Shown here piece after piece: positions 1 to 9,356 of a stretch of 28,786 nt of DNA (positions are counted from its first letter, which is position 1; the number at the start of each line of letters is the position of its first letter). The translations under genes and the position numbers were made by a program. The DNA is from CAZBYL01 sp964496275 (GTDB lineage: Bacteria > Synergistota > Synergistia > Synergistales > Synergistaceae): the NCBI GenBank assembly GCA_964496275.1, contig CAZBYL010000031.1:1-28786 (forward strand), given 5' to 3'. Below the pieces are notes generated by a model. That model saw only the letters and a list, made by a program, of their open reading frames with translations. It was not told where the DNA came from and made no database searches.

Positions 1-2
1 CG

Positions 3-1097
3 CGTCAGGGCGGCACAAGCGGCTGCATAGAGACAGGCTGCGCCGGCAAAGAGGCGTATCTGCTCCATGGATACCTCAACGTACCCAAGCTTCTTGAATA
101 CACGCTCAGCAACGGAGTTGACCTCCTTACCGGCAAACAGGTCAGCATTCAGACAGGTGACATCAGCACATTCAAGACATTCGACGACCTCTACGCCGCC
201 TTTGAAAAGCAGATGGATTATGCCGTCTCAACCAAAGTTAAAGTAGACAACTACCTACGCTACCAGTATGCGACAAAAATGGCCGCGACATTCCTTTCCG
301 TCGTCATCCGTGACTGCATACAGAAGGGCAAAGACTACTACAACGGCGGACCTCGCTACAACTCGGACTACATCCAGTGCTGCGGCATAGGAACAATCAC
401 AGACAGCCTCTCCGCAATAAAGAAGCATGTCTTTGAAGAAGGAACCTACACACTTACACAGCTCTATGATGCAATGAAAAACAACTGGGAAGGACAGGAA
501 GCGATGCGCCTGACCCTCTGGAACAAGACACCGTTCTTCGGAAACGACGACGACTATGCCGACGACATAATGAAAGTAGTCTACAACAGCCTCTTTAAGA
601 TGATAGACGGCAGACACAGCATCTTGGGACCCACATATCACCTTAACATGCTCAGCACAACATGCCACAACTACTTTGGACAGAAACTCGCGGCAACCCC
701 GAACGGACGCTTCTCCGGAATGCCCGAATCAGACGGAACCTCTCCGAGCCACGGCGCGGACAGACACGGCCCCACGGCGGTCATCAAATCACTCGCCAAA
801 ATGGACCAGGTCAAATCAGGCGGTACACTCCTGAACCAGCGCTTCCTCCCATCCGTACTTGCCGGTGAAGAGGGAATAGAAGCGGTTAAGAACCTGATCC
901 GCTCCTACTTCAAACTCGGCGGACACCACATTCAGTTCAACGTAGTTGACGAAGAAACCCTGCGCGACGCACAGGCAAACCCCGACAACTACCGCGGCTT
1001 GCTCGTCCGCGTCGCAGGCTACAGCGACTACTTCGTAGACCTCGACAACTACCAGCAGGAAGAAATAATAGCCAGAAACGCACAGGAAGGCTTCTAA
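3..1097 (+). CDS. Glycyl radical enzyme (PFL2 family, HypD-like dehydratase), C-terminal part
   Basis: This is the 3' part of a glycyl radical enzyme; the reading frame is open from the window edge, so the N-terminus lies outside. Visible residues number 364. The thiyl-radical loop is at residues 3-13 (GGTSGCIETGC): C8 is the catalytic Cys and E10 the general base of the CxE pattern seen in dehydratases. Near the C-terminus RVAGYSDYF carries the radical Gly (about residue 339). The stretch with HGADRHGPTAV and GGTLLNQRF resembles trans-4-hydroxyproline dehydratase (HypD) more than pyruvate formate-lyase, from memory of that family. Such enzymes are cytosolic, oxygen-sensitive and need a radical-SAM activase, which is not in the window. 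Family assignment is firm; the HypD substrate is an inference that needs the missing N-terminal active-site residues. Confidence 0.88.
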   Translation, partial: RQGGTSGCIETGCAGKEAYLLHGYLNVPKLLEYTLSNGVDLLTGKQVSIQTGDISTFKTFDDLYAAFEKQMDYAVSTKVKVDNYLRYQYATKMAATFLSVVIRDCIQKGKDYYNGGPRYNSDYIQCCGIGTITDSLSAIKKHVFEEGTYTLTQLYDAMKNNWEGQEAMRLTLWNKTPFFGNDDDYADDIMKVVYNSLFKMIDGRHSILGPTYHLNMLSTTCHNYFGQKLAATPNGRFSGMPESDGTSPSHGADRHGPTAVIKSLAKMDQVKSGGTLLNQRFLPSVLAGEEGIEAVKNLIRSYFKLGGHHIQFNVVDEETLRDAQANPDNYRGLLVRVAGYSDYFVDLDNYQQEEIIARNAQEGF

Positions 1098-1134
1098 ATT
1101 ACCAACAACCAACAGGAAAAACATAAAGCACCAT

Positions 1135-1170
1135 AAAAAGCGAGGCAGATTTTTTCTGCCCCGCTTTTTT
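1135..1170 (+). terminator. Intrinsic terminator of the glycyl radical enzyme gene
   Basis: A 10-base stem (1140-1149 with 1155-1164, one mismatch) encloses a T5 loop and is followed by six T residues. It lies 40 bases after the stop codon. The A-run before the stem could let it work on the opposite strand too. Nothing recognisable follows until the CRISPR array at 1414. Confidence 0.85.
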
Positions 1171-1413
1171 AATTGAGAAGGAATAACAGATAATTATGAG
1201 GGGTTTAAAATAATACATGTCAAAAATAATCCGCGTAAGGCGCCTTTGTAAAATTATGAGAAGTCCTGCTGTTAAGCGGGCAATGAAAAAGCGGGGGAAT
1301 GTGGGGCATTTGTCTCCCTTCCTCTTATTCTGCATTAAGGGTTAATATATTTATTTGGCTCTTCGCAATTTTATGTGGCGAACCCGGCAGCGAGCTTTCC
1401 TATTACATCGGAA

Positions 1414-3628
1414 ATTGTGGTTCACCCCAGCGTGAAGCAGGCGACGTGTGATACCTGTGGCAATTATATAAAAGATAAAGTTTCAATCCACGCCAGCGTG
1501 AAGCTGGCGACCCGCACCTCCCGACATTTTGTTATATGCCTGCCAGTTTCAATCCACGCCAGCGTGAAGCTGGCGACCCCTCCTGCAGGGGATTGTTCCC
1601 ACGTTCTTGTGTTTCAATCCACGCCAGCGTGAAGCTGGCGACGGTGTCTTTGCATTGTATTACACGCCTATATTGTGTTTCAATCCACGCCAGCGTGAAG
1701 CTGGCGACGGGGAAGTCTGTCGTGCAGAGTGGAAAGAGTTTGTTTCAATCCACGCCAGCGTGAAGCTGGCGACTATCTGCGAGGGTGTTTTGATTGATAT
1801 TGAAGAAGAGTTTCAATCCACGCCAGCGTGAAGCTGGCGACAACACCCCGACGGCGGTAGACGTGAGCGGGGCACGTGTTTCAAATCCACGCCAGCGTGA
1901 AGCTGGCGACTGAAAGCCCGCCCGGAACCTCAAGGGTTCCTGACGGTTTCAATCCACGCCAGCGTGAAGCTGGCGACAAAAAGATTGAAAAAACTCACTG
2001 AAAATGATAGCGTTTCAATCCACGCCAGCGTGAAGCTGGCGACAGTTTAGGAATGGAAACATCGGGAACGTATGAAGTTTCAATCCACGCCAGCGTGAAG
2101 CTGGCGACGTCCAGCACCCAATACCCACTATCGGGTTCAGCGAGTTTCAATCCACGCCAGCGTGAAGCTGGCGACCAAATGGAGGAATTGGCAGCATTTC
2201 AAATGGAGGGTTTCAATCCACGCCAGCGTGAAGCTGGCGACATTCTGGCATGTTCTGACGAACATATTCGAGGGTTTCAATCCACGCCAGCGTGAAGCTG
2301 GCGACATGAACTGGCAGAAATGATTAAGATTTCTACTATGTTTCAATCCACGCCAGCGTGAAGCTGGCGACTCAATTCATTTTGAAGGATACAACAGAAA
2401 TAATTAAGTTTCAATCCACGCCAGCGTGAAGCTGGCGACTTAGGTTCCAGCCTCGCACGTCCTGTGTCTGATAGGTTTCAATCCACGCCAGCGTGAAGCT
2501 GGCGACGCAGGGTTATTTGTTCTCGGAATGTTTAGTATCCTGTTTCAATCCACGCCAGCGTGAAGCTGGCGACTCTGCTACCGTGAACCCCGTTACATCA
2601 ATGTCTGCGTTTCAATCCACGCCAGCGTGAAGCTGGCGACAGATAGTGGTTTCAGCTTCGCTTGCCATTTATCAAGGTTTCAATCCACGCCAGCGTGAAG
2701 CTGGCGACTGAGGCGTTTATTTGGTTGCCGCCGGGCGAAACTGTTTCAATCCACGCCAGCGTGAAGCTGGCGACGAGGGAATTCAGCGCAGAAGAGCGCA
2801 CATCTTACGTTTCAATCCACGCCAGCGTGAAGCTGGCGACCAGGCTAGCACGCCCGTTACGGTGAGATTTAAGGTTTCAATCCACGCCAGCGTGAAGCTG
2901 GCGACGAAGTTCAATAAGGGAGGCTTTCAGTCATGACGGTTTCAATCCACGCCAGCGTGAAGCTGGCGACTGCATCGCTTTAGCTGATTCCCTGACCACG
3001 GAGTTGTTTCAATCCACGCCAGCGTGAAGCTGGCGACCGTCACGCTCCTTAGTTATCTCAACGGGCGGAGGGTTTCAATCCACGCCAGCGTGAAGCTGGC
3101 GACATCAGAGCAGTTTGTAGCTCGTCTCATTAAGGGTTTCAATCCACGCCAGCGTGAAGCTGGCGACTCGGCACTCGGCGAAATATGGGCGATCCTTTAC
3201 GGTTTCAATCCACGCCAGCGTGAAGCTGGCGACATTACAGTCGAAAGCGACTCTGTCCCCATACTTTCGTTTCAATCCACGCCAGCGTGAAGCTGGCGAC
3301 GCGGTGAAGGGTGTCAACAACGATAAGGTCAGGACGGTTTCAATCCACGCCAGCGTGAAGCTGGCGACAGGAAACACGGCGCAGATTGCAGAAATGTCGT
3401 TGTTTCAATCCACGCCAGCGTGAAGCTGGCGACCAGATGTCGTTATCCTTGTACCCCTGTTGATAAGTTTCAATCCACGCCAGCGTGAAGCTGGCGACAA
3501 AATGTTTTTAAAACAATTTCCAACGGCGCTGTTTCAATCCACGCCAGCGTGAAGCTGGCGACACGTGGATAACAGCGAAAAAAACGCAGTGAAAGCGTTT
3601 CAATCCACGCCAGCGTGAAGCTGGCGAC
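1414..3628 (-). CRISPR. Type I-C CRISPR array, 34 repeats and 33 spacers
   Basis: A 32-nt repeat (plus-strand form begins GTTTCAATCCACGCC and ends GCTGGCGAC) occurs 33 times from 1480 to 3628, with spacers of 32-36 nt. One strongly degenerate copy at 1414-1445 keeps the same spacing. The repeat holds a 6-bp stem GCCAGC/GCTGGC, and on the minus strand it ends in the handle ATTGAAAC, so the array is transcribed leftward, in the same direction as the cas genes. The decayed copy is then the distal, oldest repeat, as expected. All 33 core copies look identical except the one at 1878-1910, which has an extra A (33 nt). No two spacers look alike and none matches elsewhere in this window by eye. Apparent reading frames across the array are repeat artefacts. 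Confidence 0.99.
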
Positions 3629-3794
3629 TGTATCCCTTAAAAGGACGCTGGTGTTCTTATTTTATCTTACTATTTGCGCGAAGTGTTGTTTAATTTTTTC
3701 TAGAACCGGATATTATAATGTCTGGGGGTGGAAAACACTTGCTACGAGGGGTTCGCTAACCTTATATGGATTTCATGTTAGCTTTGGGTTCGCG
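3629..3794 (-). promoter_or_regulatory. Leader of the type I-C array
   Basis: This 166-bp AT-rich stretch separates the last (newest) repeat from the cas2 stop codon, the normal place for a leader. On the minus strand a TATAAT hexamer (3717-3712) gives a good -10 about 85 bases before the first repeat; no convincing -35 is visible. GCGAACCC occurs twice (around 3744-3756 and 3786-3794), a leader-anchoring type of repetition. Orientation follows from the repeat handle. Confidence 0.75.
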
Positions 3795-4085
3795 CTATAA
3801 TATCAGTGTGCCTTCCGGATCGTATGTTTCCTTAGCTCCGAAATGTTCCACCCTGTTTTGCCAATTTTTCCCCAGCTGGTAGTAGCGTAGACTGTCAACA
3901 TCGGTGTTTATCTCTTTTTCTAGTTTGCGGCATAACTCTGCTCGTTGAGCTGGATCGACGAGACATTCAAATACGGAATTTTGTACACGTTGCCCATAAT
4001 TTTCACAAATTTTTGCAACATGCCGAAGGCGCTTTCTGCTATCACTGTCTTCAGTATTAACATCATAAGTTATAAGCAACAACAT
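3795..4085 (-). CDS. cas2: CRISPR-associated endonuclease Cas2
   Basis: This 96-aa protein of normal Cas2 length starts MLLLITYDVNTED, the beta1 strand and metal-binding Asp (D8) of the Cas2 ferredoxin fold, and has the RLRHVAKICENYGQRVQNSVFEC segment typical of type I-C Cas2. With Cas1 it forms the spacer-integration complex; Cas2 is the dimeric bridge. The start has an AGAGGTGA ribosome-binding site five bases upstream. It follows cas1 by 14 bases and is the last gene before the leader, the canonical position. Confidence 0.96.
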   Translation of the reverse strand: MLLLITYDVNTEDSDSRKRLRHVAKICENYGQRVQNSVFECLVDPAQRAELCRKLEKEINTDVDSLRYYQLGKNWQNRVEHFGAKETYDPEGTLIL

Positions 4086-4099
4086 TGTATCACCTCTTG

Positions 4100-5131
4100 T
4101 TATCTCCAGCGAAATGGAGGATATCCATTGAGATCACCTCGTATATATCTTGCCAATAACATTGCTTGAATATGCGGCAATAGTCCCAGTGGAATTTTTT
4201 CGTTTATAAAAGGGTGCGTTATTTCTTCTTTCTTGCGTTCCTGATATGTGCGTATGAGTTCTTTTTTTACGTTTTCATTCATTATAACGGCACCGTTTTC
4301 GCTGTGTACAAAACCATTTTTCGTGACCTGTTTGCGATTTATTAGGTTCAGAACCAGTCTGTCAGACAAAATCGGCCGGAACTCTTCCATCAAATCCAAA
4401 GCTAGACTTGGTCGCCCTGGTCTGTCCACATGTAAATAACCTACAGCCGGATCCAACCCTACCCCCTCTAATGCTGAAACAGTGTCGTGTGTAAGAAGTG
4501 TGTAGGCGAATGACAACAAAGCATTGACGTTATCCATAGGAGGACGTCTTGTTCTTTCATGGAAATAGAAATCTTCTTTTTGTGTTTTGATAAGCTCATC
4601 GAAAACTGAGAAGTATGCCCTTGCAGCATCCCCCTCATTACCGCGTACGCTGTTAAGTGGTATTTCTGATTCGAGAGATTTCAACACAATTGCCAAGTAT
4701 GAAGATGATTTCTTCAGACTATCGATTCCTTGTCCGCCCGGGTACTCACGAATAGACCTCATTAATACGCTTCTGCTGTTTGCTATTTTTGCTACAACAT
4801 AACGTCTTGCCAGATTCGCTCTCGTAGTGGGGTCATCTGCCATCCGATACTGTTCTCTGCGTAAGAACACGTTTCCTGAGACGGGTCCGCTAACGCGGGC
4901 TAAAAATTTTCCGTTTTCAGTAAAAAAAGCTAACCCAACTCCACGTTCTCCGCAAAAGCCCATAAGTGCGGGACTGCACAGCACGTTGCCGAAACATAGA
5001 ATATTAGATTGATTATGTATCGGAAAACGTTGTTTTAATTCTCTATCGATGTGTACCGCAATAGTTTCTCCTTCTTTTGAGAGATAAGAACCTTGCGTTA
5101 GAATATACAGAGTATTTTGGATTTTTTTCAT
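4100..5131 (-). CDS. cas1: CRISPR-associated endonuclease/integrase Cas1
   Basis: This 343-aa protein has the type I-C Cas1 layout: an N-terminal beta domain (MKKIQNTLYILTQGSYLSKEG), then the helical integrase domain with the metal triad E166 (RGNEGDAAR), H234 (GYLHVDRPGRPSLALDL) and E249 or E250 (LMEEFRP). It integrates prespacers at the leader-repeat junction together with Cas2, with Cas4 trimming ends. The start codon overlaps the cas4 stop (ATGA), implying translational coupling. Length and motifs are complete, so adaptation is probably functional; the large uniform array agrees. Confidence 0.97.
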   Translation of the reverse strand: MKKIQNTLYILTQGSYLSKEGETIAVHIDRELKQRFPIHNQSNILCFGNVLCSPALMGFCGERGVGLAFFTENGKFLARVSGPVSGNVFLRREQYRMADDPTTRANLARRYVVAKIANSRSVLMRSIREYPGGQGIDSLKKSSSYLAIVLKSLESEIPLNSVRGNEGDAARAYFSVFDELIKTQKEDFYFHERTRRPPMDNVNALLSFAYTLLTHDTVSALEGVGLDPAVGYLHVDRPGRPSLALDLMEEFRPILSDRLVLNLINRKQVTKNGFVHSENGAVIMNENVKKELIRTYQERKKEEITHPFINEKIPLGLLPHIQAMLLARYIRGDLNGYPPFRWR

Positions 5132-5811
5132 GAGCTCTCACCATCATCATCATCATCATCATCAAAAAAATTAGACCAATACTTTGACACGTCAGATCTT
5201 TTATCCAGTTCTTTGGGCATACATAAGTCAAACAGCGAGCATCCTTTGCATTTTTTGTCATATCTTGGAAGTGGTGTCTTTCCTTGCAATAAAAATTCTC
5301 TTACTTCTTCCACAGTATTTACAGTGTGTTCTCTTAGCGTTTGACTGAACTCAATCTCTTGCCGTCTGTGTGTTTCGCCCCAATAAATTGCTCCTGATGC
5401 GACACTTGTAGATAGCATCTCTTCAAGACATAGAGCTTGAGCGCATAGCTGAGTTTCGTATGCTTTTTCATTATGAAGAGTACCTCGTTTATACTCAATG
5501 GGGAATACCTGCCACACACCGGGGATTCCTTTGATATCGATTCCGCTGACATCCACTCGCTTAAACTCTATAACGTCTGCTATACCGGTGATGCCGAGTG
5601 ATTTGGAGCATAACGTCATTGCCGTTCTGAAACGTACGTCTCCTCTGCTTTCAAACATCTCATCGTGAACTCTTTCGTGCATGGCGTTACCTTCTGTTGT
5701 CGCAAGGTTGTCCTGCCAGATTTGCTCAATATGAACAAGAGCTGCTCTGCGTTTGCAGAATACGTAGTGCTGTAATGCAGATATCGGTATAAAATCCGCC
5801 TCGTCGAACAT
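5128..5811 (-). CDS. cas4: Cas4 RecB-like Fe-S exonuclease
   Basis: This 227-aa Cas4 processes prespacer ends and selects PAMs with Cas1-Cas2. The Fe-S cluster Cys residues are C19 (in FCKRR) and C188, C191, C197 (CKGCSLFDLC). Between them lie the RecB-type nuclease elements: H33-type GNAMHERVH, GIADVIEF and the PIEYKRG motif. The ATG at 5811 is preferred over an upstream GTG because GCGAGGTGG lies at good spacing. The protein ends in seven Asp plus GESS, encoded by a GAT trinucleotide repeat, which is not a conserved Cas4 feature. It follows cas3 by 18 bases and overlaps cas1 by four. Confidence 0.96.
   Translation of the reverse strand: MFDEADFIPISALQHYVFCKRRAALVHIEQIWQDNLATTEGNAMHERVHDEMFESRGDVRFRTAMTLCSKSLGITGIADVIEFKRVDVSGIDIKGIPGVWQVFPIEYKRGTLHNEKAYETQLCAQALCLEEMLSTSVASGAIYWGETHRRQEIEFSQTLREHTVNTVEEVREFLLQGKTPLPRYDKKCKGCSLFDLCMPKELDKRSDVSKYWSNFFDDDDDDDGESS
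5142..5164 (-). repeat. GAT trinucleotide microsatellite inside the cas4 3' end
   Basis: Seven tandem CAT units plus CA on the plus strand (GAT on the coding strand) encode the poly-Asp tail of Cas4. The tract ends 11 bases before the cas1 start codon, so length changes would keep the cas4 frame but alter the acidic tail. Confidence 0.95.
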
Positions 5812-5829
5812 GTATACCACCTCGCTTGT

Positions 5830-8094
5830 TTATATGATATCGTATCCGTTAAAATCTGACTTCTGATTATTTAAAAATCCTGACATGTAACCGATAAATG
5901 AATCATACTTGTAAGGCCAAAAATACATATCTTTAAAACCTTTGATTTGAGTAATCTTCAGATATGCTATTTTGTTAGACCATATTTGAACACTATCATC
6001 CTGTATTTCTCTCCAATCTAGAAATTCCTTGTTTTCCAGCCTATCTTTGAGGGCTTCATTTATAATAACTGTAACAGAATTAGAATCTATCACTTTAAAA
6101 CCGTCTTCGATTCCTTTGAACTCAAAGGATTCTTCCTGTTTAATGAGAGTCTCCTTAAACTGGGCATATTGGAGGATCTCTTGTCGAAGTGCCTTTGTGC
6201 AAAGAGATGGAGCTATCTCTTCTTGGTTACGAAAAAATTTTAGAAGTATCTCCGCCGATTTTTCGAACATTGGGTGTGGCTTCAATAACTTTTCATATTT
6301 TAGCCCGATTGTCCAGACGACGGAATCAATATAATCTTGCTCATTGTTCCTGCGGACTCTACCGGCGAGTTGCAGTAAACTTACAAGGGAGGCGGCTTCT
6401 CTTACTCCTGTTCTGAATGAAAAGTTTATACCGGCCTCTACGCAAGAAGTGGCAACCAATGTCCAGTCGGTGTCATTCCTATCATCAAGGCGTTTTTTTA
6501 TTTTATCAATAGTCTTTTCTCTATCTTTGGGCGTCAGTGCGGTAGAAATGTGCTCAACTTTTTTTCTTCCATACTTTTCAGAAATTATATTGGCAACTAC
6601 TGCTGCGGATTGAACAGTGTTTAGAATTACAATTCGTGGTGCTGGCAGAGAGTCTAGCCATTCACAGAGTTCGTCTTCGTCCATTTTTTCCGGTTTATAT
6701 GAGAATTGAATTCTGGCTTTTTCTAAGGAATTGAGCTTTTGCGTAAATTCTTCCGGAAGCATTGGTGGAATATTGGGCTTGTTCTTGTCAAACTCTTCAA
6801 GCTTCCAAAATTTGTATAATGACCCTGACGCCAGGACAAAATGGCATCTCCAGTTTCCGGCATACTCTTTGAGCCAATGCCATGCAACAGGCCAAAGTTT
6901 TATTGGCAGGGCAGTGTGAGCTTCATCAATAAAGACTGCGCTCCCCGGCAGACAATGCAGTTTCCTCAATCCGGAAGTATTTGCTGCCGCCAATGTCTCA
7001 AAAAACTGTACGGCTGTTGTTACTATTATCGGTGAATTCCATTGGACGGACATTTGTCTTGCAGAGATATCTTCGTATTCGGCTCTGTGATGGACGGCGG
7101 CAACTACCTCCTCAGGGTTTTCTCCGGGTAATACCAATGCATCCCTATACACTTTTACTGACTGGTTAATAATGTTTGTAAAAGGCAGTACAACAAAAAT
7201 TCTGCGAAGTTTCTTTTCAGAGGCTACCTTTAGAAGATTTGCCATAACCGCAGTTGTTTTCCCTGTACCGACCGGGCTGTCACACCAATATATGCCCTCG
7301 GTTGACCCTGCCTTTTTGCTTAACGTGTACATCGCGGAACGGAGCTGATTTCTTTCGCTCTCTTCCGATTTGTTTCCTGAAAGTGAGTCTACATATTTGT
7401 CTAAGGCGTTAAGTCTTTCATTTGCGCGTAGCTTGGGGGAGGATATGTTGTTTATAGATTTTTTGTAATTACATGCAGTATCGCTGTGGTCTGCATCAAC
7501 GAGGACAGAGAGGCATTGTCTTATAAAAACTCCATTTATCTTGTTTTCTGCAAGTGTGGCATGTTTTTCAGACAACGTACAGCGGCTTGTGCCTACAAGC
7601 CTTTCATGAAGCTCACAATAAGCGGTAAGATTCTTCTCCGTTTCTTTTCTTGACTCAGCGTTTTCGCTTCTATAAGAAAGGGAGGTCCTCGCTGCTTCAG
7701 CAGAATTATTTGGGAGTCCCCTGTGGTGGGCATAAACAATTAGTGCCTTTAAACAATCAAGATTGGTTTTTATTTTATTCAAGAAAAATACAGATCCTGC
7801 ATCTGTATGGTCAATCGGGAGTCTGTTTGCTTTCACCTTTCCACTTAAGACGTTCTGATTTTGCTGTGTGAGTTTGCCAAGGTCATGGTACTCTGCTGAA
7901 TTAATACACACCTCCAAAAGATATGGGAAAATCTCCGGTAAAATATTGGAGATTTCATCGCAATATTTTTTCACGGAATATGTGACACCGTAAACATGAG
8001 AACAGTAGCTCTGAGCAGGGATGTCCTGCTCAGAGCGTGCACTGTGCGCAAGATAATTTAGAGATTCTAAAGATTCGTCATCAAGTCTACACAT
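5830..8094 (-). CDS. cas3: Cas3 HD nuclease-helicase (type I-C)
   Basis: This 754-aa fused Cas3 unwinds and degrades target DNA after Cascade recruitment. The HD nuclease domain shows H33, H70-D71 (YHDLGK), H96 (HTDAG) and H123-H124 (YAHHRG). The superfamily 2 helicase follows: Walker A SPVGTGKTT (273-281), DEAH box at 390-393, motif III SGS, and motif VI QLAGRVRRN near residue 600. The start codon lies inside the cas7 3' end (28-base overlap) with only a weak ribosome-binding site, so it probably depends on coupling to cas7. Oddity: in ordinary I-C loci cas3 is the first gene, before cas5; here it sits between cas7 and cas4, as in type I-B layouts. No active-site loss is visible. Confidence 0.96.
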   Translation of the reverse strand: MCRLDDESLESLNYLAHSARSEQDIPAQSYCSHVYGVTYSVKKYCDEISNILPEIFPYLLEVCINSAEYHDLGKLTQQNQNVLSGKVKANRLPIDHTDAGSVFFLNKIKTNLDCLKALIVYAHHRGLPNNSAEAARTSLSYRSENAESRKETEKNLTAYCELHERLVGTSRCTLSEKHATLAENKINGVFIRQCLSVLVDADHSDTACNYKKSINNISSPKLRANERLNALDKYVDSLSGNKSEESERNQLRSAMYTLSKKAGSTEGIYWCDSPVGTGKTTAVMANLLKVASEKKLRRIFVVLPFTNIINQSVKVYRDALVLPGENPEEVVAAVHHRAEYEDISARQMSVQWNSPIIVTTAVQFFETLAAANTSGLRKLHCLPGSAVFIDEAHTALPIKLWPVAWHWLKEYAGNWRCHFVLASGSLYKFWKLEEFDKNKPNIPPMLPEEFTQKLNSLEKARIQFSYKPEKMDEDELCEWLDSLPAPRIVILNTVQSAAVVANIISEKYGRKKVEHISTALTPKDREKTIDKIKKRLDDRNDTDWTLVATSCVEAGINFSFRTGVREAASLVSLLQLAGRVRRNNEQDYIDSVVWTIGLKYEKLLKPHPMFEKSAEILLKFFRNQEEIAPSLCTKALRQEILQYAQFKETLIKQEESFEFKGIEDGFKVIDSNSVTVIINEALKDRLENKEFLDWREIQDDSVQIWSNKIAYLKITQIKGFKDMYFWPYKYDSFIGYMSGFLNNQKSDFNGYDII

Positions 8095-8939
8095 GTCACT
8101 TTTTTTGCAAGTTCTTCCGGAAGTTTGTCAGGCGTATCGTAATCCCCCCAAGACTTTGAAGGCAACATTGCATCTGTGCCCTTACGCTTTGGAGTAAGTG
8201 CATTGATCAAGTCAAAGTCTGAGCATGAACCAAGTGCATTAGAATGTTCACAGTACCATGCGTGACGAATTACTACGAACGGACGAATTGCAGAGCGGTT
8301 ATGGTCATATGCATAAGGTATAACGGCTTTTAAAAGATCTATGTCTTTTTGAGTGCAACCTGATTTATGTGCATTGCTTGGGTTTATAAAAAACGGCATA
8401 CAATACACTCCGTGCGTAACAATACGATACCCCATCGGGGCCATACCTTGTTCCTTATTTTCTTCCACTCCGGCTTTATTTGTATTAGTCTGCCGTTCTA
8501 TTTCAACTGGAGCTATAGATACTCCCATGCCAAACTGTGCGACGCCTGTCTTAATGCTGCCTTTATCCAACTCCTTTTCTATATAGGTATTACCAAACAG
8601 CCTAGCATCCCAATATTTTTTTACAAACTCTGATTCAAGAAATGATCCGGTGCATTTCATCTCGGCTTTAATCTTTTCTCGCTCGCGTCCTCTGGATTCA
8701 AGAATAAAATACTTTTCATCATTTATTTCTAAGCGATGTTTTAACTCCAACCATACAGGCCCGCATTTATCTTCGATTAAGTCTCTTACCTTGCGTTTAA
8801 AGGAGACAGGAGAAATTTCGCCTATTCCGTCAAATCTCTGACGTGGGTCACTGTCATTGTCGGGGTCTCCGTTGGGGTTTGAATTGATTACTTCGATAAC
8901 AAGCAAACCTGTAGCTTTCTTAACTGCGAATTCGTTCAT
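8067..8939 (-). CDS. cas7: Cas7 (Csd2-like) backbone subunit of I-C Cascade
   Basis: This 290-aa protein carries the Csd2/Cas7 N-terminal signature: ATGLLVIEVINSNPNGDPDNDSDPR, then the KRKVRDLIE helix. Six or more copies would coat the crRNA spacer. Sequences beyond the first 50 residues (RSAIRPFVVIRHAWYCEHSNALG, LTPKRKGTDAMLPSKSWGDYD) look divergent from textbook Csd2. The ATG directly abuts the cas8c stop; the ribosome-binding site is the GAGGAGGAG run that also encodes the Glu tail of Cas8c. Cytosolic; assembled with Cas5, Cas8c and Cas11c. Confidence 0.94.
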   Translation of the reverse strand: MNEFAVKKATGLLVIEVINSNPNGDPDNDSDPRQRFDGIGEISPVSFKRKVRDLIEDKCGPVWLELKHRLEINDEKYFILESRGREREKIKAEMKCTGSFLESEFVKKYWDARLFGNTYIEKELDKGSIKTGVAQFGMGVSIAPVEIERQTNTNKAGVEENKEQGMAPMGYRIVTHGVYCMPFFINPSNAHKSGCTQKDIDLLKAVIPYAYDHNRSAIRPFVVIRHAWYCEHSNALGSCSDFDLINALTPKRKGTDAMLPSKSWGDYDTPDKLPEELAKKVTCVDLMTNL

Positions 8940-9356
8940 TTATTTCTCCTCCTCCTCGTTGTTTTTTACAGTCGTTTTATCCGGACCTGCCAGATAACCC
9001 AGCAGCAGCATCGCGCGTCCTTCGTCACCCATGCGTTCTGAAATTTCCATCAGAGCTATCTGTTTTGTAAGTTCCGACGAAATCTTCAAATAGTACATTG
9101 ACAATCCTTTGTCTTCTGTGTTATTTGTCTTTGCCCAAGCAATGTAAGGGCGACTGCGTTGTGCCAACAAAGCCAGCATCTTGACAGGAGAATCCATCGC
9201 ACTAGTCATAAGTGTATTACCAATCAATTGTTCGGGAGCACTGATCTTGCCAAGCTGTCTATCCTTGTCACTTGTCCGTACTTGCTTACAGTAAAGATAA
9301 TGAAGCGAGTCCATAACCGACAGCAAATTACCTACCAGATATTCTATATTTTTCAT
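8940..9356 (-). CDS. cas11c: Cas11c small subunit from an internal start within cas8c
   Basis: An in-frame ATG at 9356 (codon 588 of cas8c) is preceded by AAAGGAGATC, a strong Shine-Dalgarno sequence six bases upstream that has no need to exist inside a coding region. It would give a 138-aa helical protein starting MKNIEYLVGNLL. In type I-C systems the small subunit Cas11c is known to be made by internal initiation at this place in cas8c. The assignment is by that precedent plus the ribosome-binding site; the protein itself is not otherwise distinctive. Confidence 0.8.
   Translation of the reverse strand: MKNIEYLVGNLLSVMDSLHYLYCKQVRTSDKDRQLGKISAPEQLIGNTLMTSAMDSPVKMLALLAQRSRPYIAWAKTNNTEDKGLSMYYLKISSELTKQIALMEISERMGDEGRAMLLLGYLAGPDKTTVKNNEEEEK

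Noticed and set aside
1099..1335. 78-codon minus-strand frame after the glycyl radical gene
   Set aside because: It covers the terminator and AT-rich spacer, has no ribosome-binding site and no recognisable features.
1375..3423. Many overlapping open frames of 60-96 codons on both strands
   Set aside because: They are translations of the CRISPR repeats (recurring SIHASVKLAT, FNPRQREAGD or ASPASRWRG) and have no ribosome-binding sites.
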